Assembly (NCBI GenBank): GCA_041736915.1
Contig: JBGSST010000324.1
Span: 1 to 34,340 of the forward strand
Direction: 5' to 3'
Source: JBGSST01 sp041736915
Lineage (GTDB): Bacteria > Bdellovibrionota > FAC87 > UBA2466
Length of the DNA stretch: 34,340 nt
Shown in pieces: positions 24,499 to 30,770 of this stretch. The stretch's first letter is position 1; each line of letters starts with the position of its first letter. A program made the translations under genes and the position numbers. Below the pieces are notes generated by a model. The model was not told the origin of the DNA. It was given only the letters and a program-made list of their open reading frames with translations, and searched no databases.

Positions 24499-25296
24499 TT
24501 ACTTGTGAAGGGGGAAAAAGGCCAGAATGATCTCCGCGACAATCAGGATAACGATTAAGGTTTCCAGCAGATGGCTCTTTCGGGTGGCGATGAGATCGGC
24601 CAAAAGCTCAATGTTGTTTTGAATGAGCGAGAGCTTGCGGTCGAGGGTACGAAACCGCACCTCGATATCGAAGTTTTGCTGCAGCTCGCGGAAGAAGTTC
24701 TCGAACTCTTTGCTCTTCCAGGTCTCGTCCGGCGGGTCCAGGATGGCCAGATTGCTCACGATGCTCTGGCGTGTGCTGGCAGCTAAGCCAATGATGCTCA
24801 TCAGCTTGCGGGTCTGCGGTGGAAGGGTTCCCTGCTTGGCCAGCCCGGTCATGTACTTGGCGGTGACCCCCAGCATACGGTCGGCTTCCACTTCGAAGTA
24901 TTCGAGAGCGGCCGACTGGCCCACCGATACGGCAATGAGGCGAAGGTGATCCAGCGTGAGCTTCTTTAGCTCCACGTACTCGAACTCCACCCGCAGTGGA
25001 AATTCGCCAACATTGACCTGGTAGGTCTCCGTGGTGGGCTGGGGGAGGGCATTGCCCAACGTGGCCTTCAGCTTTTCCACCTCGCGCTCAATCTCGGCAT
25101 TGGCCATGTTGAAAAACACGAGGCAACCGAAGCGGAAGACGAACAGGTAGCTATTCTCGCCATACTGAAGGCGAAGCTCTTGCGGGGAAGAGTCGATGAC
25201 TTTCCCGGAGAGAACCGAACGAATTCCCTTGATGCTGATCGACTCGAAAAGGTTGATCGCTTGTACGGTGAATCCGGCGGCTGGCATAGCAGGCAT
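24499..25296 (-). CDS. RMD1/YagE-like DUF155 family membrane protein
   Basis: This is a 265-residue member of the RMD1/DUF155 family, known from eukaryotic mitochondrial proteins and bacterial homologues of unknown function. Visible hallmarks are an N-terminal segment with FVFRFGCLVFFNM (family 'iFxfGxvVfwg'), and a middle helical region (RLIAVSVGQSAALEYFEVEADRMLG). Further hallmarks are LDPPDETWKSKEFENFFRELQQNFDIEVRFRTLDRKL with a following NNIELLADLIATRKSHLLE coiled coil. A hydrophobic helix ends the protein (TLIVILIVAEIILAFF), so it is a tail-anchored type membrane protein. It lies between rarA (40 bases upstream) and a 98-residue orphan. Confidence 0.85.
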   Translation of the reverse strand: MPAMPAAGFTVQAINLFESISIKGIRSVLSGKVIDSSPQELRLQYGENSYLFVFRFGCLVFFNMANAEIEREVEKLKATLGNALPQPTTETYQVNVGEFPLRVEFEYVELKKLTLDHLRLIAVSVGQSAALEYFEVEADRMLGVTAKYMTGLAKQGTLPPQTRKLMSIIGLAASTRQSIVSNLAILDPPDETWKSKEFENFFRELQQNFDIEVRFRTLDRKLSLIQNNIELLADLIATRKSHLLETLIVILIVAEIILAFFPLHK

Positions 25297-25336
25297 CGTA
25301 ACGAAAAACCGACGAAACGGCGAGCGTGCCGCGTCT

Positions 25337-26650
25337 TTAGGAGTGGCCAGCCCCGGACGGCGTGTCGCCCCGCTTGCCCTTGGCGGCCAGAAACTCTTGA
25401 AACCGTTTCTCTACCCCGATGGCTTTTGGCTCGTAGAACCGCGTGCCCTCGAGCCCTTCGGGTAGGTAGCTTGCCTGCACCCAACCGGTTTCGGCGCGGT
25501 GGGGATAGTCGTATCCTTTGCCGTAACCCCATTCTTTCATCGCCTGCGTGGGGGCGTTGCGAAGGTGCATCGGCACATTGAGGTGACCAGTAGACTTCGC
25601 CGCTTCGATGGCTTTGTCGATCGCCTCGTACGCGCGGTTACTCTTCTCCGAACACGCTAGATACGTCACCGCCTGTGAAAGTACGATGCGGGCTTCCGGC
25701 ATGCCGAGCATGTGAACCGACTGCGCCGCCGCCTGCGCGAGCACCAGCCCCATTGGGTTCGCGTTGCCGATATCTTCCGCCGCGAGAATTACGACCCGGC
25801 GGGCAATGAACATCGGGTCTTCGCCACTCTCTAGCATGCGTGCGAGATAATAAAGGGCCGCATCGGGATCGCTGCCACGCACGCTCTTGATGAAAGCCGA
25901 AATCGTGTCGTAATGCCCTTCGCCTTTCTTGTCGTAGTAAAGGCTTTGCGACGAGGCGAGGTTTTGTAAGTCGTCTTCGGACAAAACCGTGGACGTGCTC
26001 GACAGCAGAAGATGATCCAACAGCGAAAGCGCCTTACGGGCATCCCCATTGGCAACCTGCGCCAGCTTCGCGAGCAGCGATTCCGATAGCACTCGGCCGT
26101 GAGGGATGGAACGCGAGAGCAGAGTCATGAGATCTTTCTGCTCAATTCCCTTGAAATGAAAAACCAGGCTTCGCGACAAGATAGCGTTGTTGATCTCGAA
26201 CGAAGGGTTCTCGGTGGTCGCCCCGATAAATCGGATTGAACCTTCTTCCAAAAACGGCAACAGCACATCTTGCTGAGCTTTGTTCAACCGGTGAACTTCA
26301 TCGATGAAAAGGATCCACGCCTTCTTGCCCGAATTTCGCTCGAACTTAGAACGCTCGAGCGTTTCCTTAATCTCTTTCACGCCGGTGTTCACGGCGGAGA
26401 TCTTTTGGAACGGACGTTTTGAAGCGTTGGCGATGAGCTGCGCAAGCGAAGTCTTTCCCGTGCCCGGAGGGCCCCAAAATACGAGCCCCGACCACTTGTC
26501 GGAAGACACCATCGTCTTGAAACGCTCGTTCAGGAAATGGGTTTGCCCCACGAACTCTTCGAGCGTCTTGGGCCGCAGCCGTTCCGCTAACGGGGCATCA
26601 TCGCTCGCATTGGCCCCCGCAAATAAGTCGTCTTGAAACTGGTCGCTCAC
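25337..26650 (-). CDS. rarA: Replication-associated recombination protein A (RarA/MgsA)
   Basis: This 437-residue AAA+ ATPase acts at stalled forks and is related to the clamp-loader family. The N-terminus PLAERLRPKTLEEFVGQTHFL is diagnostic. Walker A is GPPGTGKT (residues 60-67), Walker B is LFIDEVHRLNKAQQD (Asp117, Glu118), sensor 1 is FIGATTENPSFE, and the C-terminal oligomerisation region contains PDAALYYLARMLESGEDPMFIARR and AAEDIGNANP. The close of the protein has the characteristic GYDYPHRAETGWVQASYLPEGL. A GTG start at 26650 is proposed; no strong SD is visible. It is divergent from a small exported-protein gene. Confidence 0.97.
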   Translation of the reverse strand: MSDQFQDDLFAGANASDDAPLAERLRPKTLEEFVGQTHFLNERFKTMVSSDKWSGLVFWGPPGTGKTSLAQLIANASKRPFQKISAVNTGVKEIKETLERSKFERNSGKKAWILFIDEVHRLNKAQQDVLLPFLEEGSIRFIGATTENPSFEINNAILSRSLVFHFKGIEQKDLMTLLSRSIPHGRVLSESLLAKLAQVANGDARKALSLLDHLLLSSTSTVLSEDDLQNLASSQSLYYDKKGEGHYDTISAFIKSVRGSDPDAALYYLARMLESGEDPMFIARRVVILAAEDIGNANPMGLVLAQAAAQSVHMLGMPEARIVLSQAVTYLACSEKSNRAYEAIDKAIEAAKSTGHLNVPMHLRNAPTQAMKEWGYGKGYDYPHRAETGWVQASYLPEGLEGTRFYEPKAIGVEKRFQEFLAAKGKRGDTPSGAGHS

Positions 26651-26815
26651 CTATCCCGCTTAAACCCAAACCGCACCCAAGTCTAAGTTATTTACATTTT
26701 CTGGGGGGTAGACAGGGATACGGGGCGAATCCTGAGTGTTTTCGCGGGATAGGACTGGCCGTGGATTTGCTCCTTTTCTAGATAGGGGAAACGATTTCGG
26801 GGGGGGACTGAATTC

Positions 26816-27097
26816 ATGAGACGCATCCTATTGGCTCTTCTATTGGTATCGGTGTTCGTGTCGGCGTGGGGCCTGTTTTTGAACACGGCGATTGCCGGCG
26901 ATTTTTCTTCGGTTCCGCAGGTTCCGGCGGAAGAGCAGGTGCTTCCGGCTGGCTCCGGCTGGGGTCAACAACCGCGGGCCCTCGGGGTAGCGGCCCGTCC
27001 GGCTCCGACTGAGCAACGCTATCCCGCGCAGGCCGCCGAAGAGGAAGAGCGGGGCGATAACTCGTACTCGTCGTCTTCCAGCAGCGACGAGGACTAA
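26816..27097 (+). CDS. Small exported protein with Ser/Asp-rich acidic tail
   Basis: This is a 93-residue protein with an N-terminal signal peptide (MRRILLALLLVSVFVSAWGLF) and no recognised domain. Residues 30-75 are Pro/Ala/Gly-rich. The C-terminus is a striking acidic/serine run (AAEEEERGDNSYSSSSSSDED). It is likely periplasmic or secreted and largely disordered. The ATG at 26816 follows a GGGGGGG run about nine bases upstream. Its stop is 23 bases before the LptF/G-like gene, whose presumed -10 box follows immediately. Function is unknown. Confidence 0.65.
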   Translation: MRRILLALLLVSVFVSAWGLFLNTAIAGDFSSVPQVPAEEQVLPAGSGWGQQPRALGVAARPAPTEQRYPAQAAEEEERGDNSYSSSSSSDED

Positions 27098-27106
27098 TCC
27101 TTTAGC

Positions 27107-27112
27107 TATAAT
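27107..27112 (+). promoter_or_regulatory. -10 box (TATAAT) just upstream of the LptF/G gene
   Basis: A perfect TATAAT ends eight bases before the ATG at 27121. If transcription starts the usual six to eight bases downstream, the mRNA would have little or no 5' leader. The matching -35 region (GCGACG) is poor. This fits the absence of a ribosome binding site for the gene. Confidence 0.4.
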
Positions 27113-27120
27113 CGGCCTCG

Positions 27121-28308
27121 ATGAAAGGCCGTGTCATTTCAGGACTGGCCGCTTGGTGGAAATCCGTGCGGTCCACACCCGCCGCCTATTGGCGGTTTGG
27201 GCTCACGTCGCCCTATCTCTATAAGTTTTTTTGGGGCGAGACCGTTCCATCGTTTTTAGTCGGCACTTCGCTGTTTCTGCTCATTCTGCTGATGGCGCAG
27301 GCCATTCGGCTAAGCGAGTTTCTCGTCGCTAATCAGGTCAACGTTCCCGACATCCTGATGATGTGCTGGTACCTGCTGTGGTCGCTCGTGGGGTCGGTCA
27401 TTCCGGTGGCTTACCTTTTTTCGGTGCTGATCGGGGTATCGCGCGCCCACTCCGAGGGAGAAACGCTCGCACTGCAAACCAGCGGCATCAGCTTGTTGCA
27501 AGCCTTTGGCCCGGTGGCGGTCCTGTCGCTACTGGTGAGCGCGATGTCGGTTTACTTCTCGATGTACCCCGTGCCGCAGGGTAACCGGAAGTTCGAGCTG
27601 ATGATCTCCCGTTTCCAGCAGGAAAAGGTGATGGAGGCTTTGCGGCCGGGCGTGTTCATTGGCGGCTTTCACGGGCTTACCCTTTATGCGGAGCAGGTGA
27701 TTCCCGCCAAAAACGAGATGCGTCGGGTGTTTCTTTTCGACGATCGGGATGAGTCCCATCCGCTGGCCATTACGGCAAAGAAGGCGGTGATCATCTCGGC
27801 GCCGTACGAAGGGGTGCTGCTGCTTAGGCTTTCGGACGGCTCGGTCTACGAGGACGAGAAAAAGGTCGATAACGATCTGCTGCGCATCGATTTCGACGTG
27901 CACGACATCAACCTGAGCCACGCGCCGCTGGGCGAAGCTTGGCGCGACTACAGCCCGCTGTCGTTCAACTACGATCAGCTGCGGCAGCGCATGTCGGAGA
28001 TCAACCCGGTCGCCAACCCGGTAGGCTTACGCACGCTGCAGGTCGAGTTTCACCGCCGCATCTCGCTCGGGCTTTCTTGCTTCGTGTTCGGGGCGCTCGG
28101 GTTCTTCTTGTCGCTACTCAGCCAGAAAGGCGTTCGCGGCGGCGCCATCCTGCTATGTACCGTAGTCGGCATCAGCTACTACCTCTTTCTCGTGGCCGCC
28201 AACGCCTTGTCGGTGCGCGGCTGGGGAGCCCCCTGGGTGCTCGTCTGGGCGCCCAATATGCTCTTTGGTGCTTTGGCCTTTTGGGCCTACCGCCGGGTTA
28301 GCCGATAG
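27121..28308 (+). CDS. LptF/LptG-family permease
   Basis: This 395-residue permease belongs to the YjgP/YjgQ family, which forms the LptB2FG complex for lipopolysaccharide extraction from the inner membrane. Transmembrane helices cluster at both ends (about residues 43-62, 80-103, 123-142 and four near 305-390) around a periplasmic beta-rich domain (about 160-275). The segment AHSEGETLALQTSGISLLQAF is the family's coupling-helix region, and VEFHRRISLGLSCFVFGALGF is the conserved re-entry into the membrane. Length is normal. Whether it is LptF or LptG cannot be stated; the partner is outside the window. There is no SD; a -10-like TATAAT is centred eleven bases before the ATG. Confidence 0.92.
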   Translation: MKGRVISGLAAWWKSVRSTPAAYWRFGLTSPYLYKFFWGETVPSFLVGTSLFLLILLMAQAIRLSEFLVANQVNVPDILMMCWYLLWSLVGSVIPVAYLFSVLIGVSRAHSEGETLALQTSGISLLQAFGPVAVLSLLVSAMSVYFSMYPVPQGNRKFELMISRFQQEKVMEALRPGVFIGGFHGLTLYAEQVIPAKNEMRRVFLFDDRDESHPLAITAKKAVIISAPYEGVLLLRLSDGSVYEDEKKVDNDLLRIDFDVHDINLSHAPLGEAWRDYSPLSFNYDQLRQRMSEINPVANPVGLRTLQVEFHRRISLGLSCFVFGALGFFLSLLSQKGVRGGAILLCTVVGISYYLFLVAANALSVRGWGAPWVLVWAPNMLFGALAFWAYRRVSR

Positions 28309-28398
28309 TCCTCTAATCTACTGAATTTCCGTGCTAATTTACGTCACTGGATTCGCACGTGGCGCCTATGATACATAGCGTCAATCTCAATTTTTCCC

Positions 28399-29040
28399 AT
28401 GGAAGACAAAGAACTCACCCAAGCGCTCTATAGCCAGTTCCTTAAGTTCAAACCGAACAAGGGGGACATGCGCCGGATTGCGATCTTGGAGAGCGCCATC
28501 GAGTGCATCGCCACCATCGGCGTGGAGGCGTCGTCGCTCGAAGCCATCGGTAAAAAGCACAAGATGACCAAGGCTCACGTGGCCTACTACTACCAAGACC
28601 GCAAAACGATCGTGGAAGCGGCGATTAAGTTCGTGGTGGCGACGGTGCAGAGTTTTACCGTGCGTTACGTGAAAGAGGCCGACGGAGATCGGGAGCGGCT
28701 TACCGCATTCATCAACGGCACCTTCGACTGGATCGCGACTTATCCGAAACATTCGGCCGTGGTTTGCTTGCTTTATTATTATGCGAGTTACGATCCGTTT
28801 TACCGCAAACTTCACACCGAAATTCGCACGTTGGGAGCCGACCGGTTGAAGGCCGTGGTGGAGCCTCTACTGCCGGCCGCCAAACGTAAGCAGGCCGCTA
28901 ATTTGGCCAAGCTCATTCAAACCGTGCTAACCGGCCACCTCCTTGATCACTGTACAACCGCCTCGGCCTTGTCTCTCGAGCAGCTTCGCCGCAAAACGGT
29001 GAAGGAAGCCCTCGAACTCGTAGACTGCTTCAACGGCTAA
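28399..29040 (+). CDS. TetR-family transcriptional regulator
   Basis: This is a 213-residue TetR-type repressor. The N-terminal helix-turn-helix domain covers about residues 20-70: RRIAILESAIECIATIGVE, ASSLEAIGKKHKMTKAHVAYYYQDRKTIV, as in the family's TxxxIA...VSxxxxYxYFxxKxxL. The C-terminal ligand domain is diverged, as usual. The gene has its own leader with a TATGAT sequence near 28367 but no good -35 box. A palindrome of 9-base arms (29044-29063) follows the stop at once, before the next gene, and may be an operator. The regulated genes would be the barrel-like protein and lipoprotein, which is inference. Confidence 0.9.
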   Translation: MEDKELTQALYSQFLKFKPNKGDMRRIAILESAIECIATIGVEASSLEAIGKKHKMTKAHVAYYYQDRKTIVEAAIKFVVATVQSFTVRYVKEADGDRERLTAFINGTFDWIATYPKHSAVVCLLYYYASYDPFYRKLHTEIRTLGADRLKAVVEPLLPAAKRKQAANLAKLIQTVLTGHLLDHCTTASALSLEQLRRKTVKEALELVDCFNG

Positions 29041-29043
29041 TAG

Positions 29044-29063
29044 ATTTATACCAAGGTATAAAT
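29044..29063. promoter_or_regulatory. Palindrome, candidate TetR operator
   Basis: ATTTATACC and GGTATAAAT are perfect 9-base inverted arms around AA. The palindrome starts 4 bases after the tetR stop and ends 4 bases before a TTGACT -35-like box. The size and position suit a TetR-family operator. Confidence 0.5.
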
Positions 29064-29067
29064 TAAT

Positions 29068-29096
29068 TTGACTCGCGAATAACTCCTGAATAACGA
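29068..29096 (+). promoter_or_regulatory. Possible promoter of the barrel-like gene
   Basis: TTGACT (29068-29073) is followed at 17 bases by TAACGA, a weak -10 match. The position just downstream of the TetR-type palindrome and 62 bases before the next start codon supports it. Confidence 0.3.
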
Positions 29097-29157
29097 TGCC
29101 CACGTCCGAGTTACGTGAAAATTAACTGCGTTTAAAAATTAATTCAGGAGAATCAAC

Positions 29158-29718
29158 ATGGGGTTTTCTATGGGCACTCGTTTACTTTCGGTAATTTTTG
29201 CCACCGCCGTAATCAACGGCGCGGCATTCGCGGACACACGTTCGCACGGCACGTCGACGGAAACCGCGGCGCAGAGCAATCGCATGATGCGTAAGGCCGG
29301 CGTTTATCTCGGCATCCTCGGTGACCCGTTTCCGACGCTGGTGGGCGTGAACCTGGGCTACAACGCCTTCGACTTCATGCGCATTACCGGAGGCTTGGGC
29401 CGCGTGAGCGCCACGTTGGGCGCTTCCGAAGCCAGCGCCACTACGCTGGGCGCCGGAACGCGCTTCTTCGTACCGGGCTGGAACTTATCGCCGGTAGCGG
29501 GCCTTAGCTTCGCTTACGTATCCGTTTCGCAGACCGGGGGCGCGGCCGTGTCGGTGAGTAACTTCGGCTCGAGCGCGGCGCACATTTACGCCACGCTCGG
29601 TTTCGACTGGCAGGCGGCGAGCGGCTTCAATGTCGGCGCGGGATACAACCTCTCCTTCAAAGGCGGAGTGGGCGGCCTGCCGTACCTAAACTTGGGTTGG
29701 TATTTCGACCTCATCTAA
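29158..29718 (+). CDS. Outer-membrane-barrel-like exported protein
   Basis: This is a 186-residue protein with a signal peptide (TRLLSVIFATAVINGAAFA) and many short amphipathic glycine-rich strands: VGVNLGYNAFDFMRITGGLG, TTLGAGTRFFVPGWNLSPVAG, and AAHIYATLGFDW. It finishes with GLPYLNLGWYFDLI, an aromatic-rich end typical of outer-membrane beta-barrels. No specific family was recognised. The ATG at 29158 has CAGGAGA upstream; a second Met at residue 5 is possible. The lipoprotein gene follows after 25 bases. It is probably an outer-membrane surface or transport protein. Confidence 0.72.
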   Translation: MGFSMGTRLLSVIFATAVINGAAFADTRSHGTSTETAAQSNRMMRKAGVYLGILGDPFPTLVGVNLGYNAFDFMRITGGLGRVSATLGASEASATTLGAGTRFFVPGWNLSPVAGLSFAYVSVSQTGGAAVSVSNFGSSAAHIYATLGFDWQAASGFNVGAGYNLSFKGGVGGLPYLNLGWYFDLI

Positions 29719-29743
29719 ATTCCCAAGGGCCAAGGAGCTCCTT

Positions 29744-30502
29744 ATGCGTTACCAAGCGCTACTAGCCGCTGTTCCTCTCTTATTCCTTTCCGCCTGTGCG
29801 ACGGTTACCGCCGATAAAACTCGGACGGCCGCCTTAAAGCGGGTGGCGATCGTAGGGTTCACGGTGCAGCAGCCGCGACACAAGGGGCTCGAGTCGCTGT
29901 TCTCGGGATCCTCGAATCAGGAGACCTGGACTGCCGGCATCGGCATGGCCAATCCACTTGCGGACGAAATGTACGCGGGCCTGGAAAAGCAGCTGGCGAA
30001 AGAGCTGAAGTGGAAAGTGATCGATCGCAAGACGGTTGCCGGCAACGCTTTCTACAAGCAGTTCCACGACGACAAGATGACGGGCATCCAAAGCCGTCCG
30101 CCCACACGCGGCGGTACGGTGCTGCTGGCCGCCAACGGAATCGTCGACGCGTGGCCGGTGGAAATTGCCGACGCCAGCCGCCGCAAAGAGATCCTGCGGA
30201 AGCTGAACGTAGATGCCATTGCGGTCGCCAATGTGCAGATCGAGCTCGAAAAGGGCGGCGGTCTCAAGATGCTGATTGGCGCGGGAGATTATTTCCCGAA
30301 GGACACGGTACGCTTCTCCGTTTACGACGCGAAGGTCGAGGATCCGGCGTGGCGCGATCTGGCGGCGGTGGGCGAACCGGTGAGCGAAGGGGTGGAACAC
30401 GTTTTCGGTTTCGCCCCCAACATCAGCCAACTCGAAAAGAAAATGGCGGGGGCGGCGGAAAATTCTTACAAAACGCTCTTAACCCGCTACCGCGATATCT
30501 AA
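29744..30502 (+). CDS. Lipoprotein of unknown function
   Basis: This is a 252-residue protein with a lipoprotein signal (MRYQALLAAVPLLFLSAC, lipobox LSAC). The mature part begins ATVTADKTRTAALKRVAIVGFTV. It has a mixed alpha/beta pattern (LKRVAIVGFTVQ, KWKVIDRKTV, DAIAVANVQIELEK), like proteins that combine a conserved N-terminal strand with a helical region. I do not recognise the family. The palindrome AAGGAGCTCCTT (29732-29743) spans its ribosome binding site and abuts the ATG. The gene is followed directly by the 27-base inverted repeat. Confidence 0.75.
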   Translation: MRYQALLAAVPLLFLSACATVTADKTRTAALKRVAIVGFTVQQPRHKGLESLFSGSSNQETWTAGIGMANPLADEMYAGLEKQLAKELKWKVIDRKTVAGNAFYKQFHDDKMTGIQSRPPTRGGTVLLAANGIVDAWPVEIADASRRKEILRKLNVDAIAVANVQIELEKGGGLKMLIGAGDYFPKDTVRFSVYDAKVEDPAWRDLAAVGEPVSEGVEHVFGFAPNISQLEKKMAGAAENSYKTLLTRYRDI

Positions 30503-30571
30503 TTTTCCCGAAAGGGGCCAACCCCCTTTCGGGAATCTTTCCTAAAAGGGGGTTGGCCCCTTTTGGGAAAG
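30503..30571. repeat. 69-bp inverted repeat with 27-bp arms, each arm itself palindromic
   Basis: Arms 30503-30529 and 30545-30571 are complementary with only G/T pairs as exceptions; the central 19 bases of each arm (30511-30529 and 30545-30563) are perfect. The loop is 15 bases. The alternative fold is two hairpins: 30507-30533 (11 bp, loop CCAAC) and 30538-30570 (14 bp with one T-G, loop GTTGG). It begins right after the lipoprotein stop, so it may act as a terminator or RNA-stability element. No long T-run follows. Confidence 0.9.
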
Positions 30572-30601
30572 ACTGCCCGTATACGGATTGAATTAGATTG
30601 G

Positions 30602-30629
30602 AGCGCCTGTCCAGAAGATAGGCGCTTTT
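30602..30629 (+). terminator. Intrinsic-terminator-like hairpin
   Basis: AGCGCCT (30602-30608) pairs with AGGCGCT (30620-30626) around an 11-base loop and leads into TTTT (30626-30629). The loop is somewhat long and the T-run short, so strength is uncertain. It would separate the lipoprotein transcript from the next gene. Confidence 0.5.
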
Positions 30630-30664
30630 CGCGTTGGGCTCACGCGTAAACTACTGTTTTAAAT

Positions 30665-30750
30665 AGGTTTTTATGCCTGTTTAGGCTCAAAACCTGGCCT
30701 CGGGATTGCTCTTACTAGGGTTATCTAGCAGCACGTTTTCTTCCTAGTAA
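30665..30750 (+). promoter_or_regulatory. Structured leader of the glycine-rich protein gene
   Basis: Two inverted repeats precede the GTG at 30771. The first (30665-30695) pairs AGGTTTT with AAAACCT and, inside, GCCT with AGGC around GTTT. The second pairs TTACTAGG (30712-30719) with CCTAGTAA (30743-30750) over a 23-base loop. No known riboswitch class was recognised. They could be folded mRNA leader or protein binding sites. Confidence 0.45.
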
Positions 30751-30770
30751 CGCAACCTTGAGGCAACTTC

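Noticed and set aside
26650..26753. Inverted repeat CCTATCCCGC / GCGGGATAGG flanking the rarA divergent region
   Set aside because: The arms are only 10 bp and 84 bases apart, one of them at the rarA start. Chance is a reasonable explanation.
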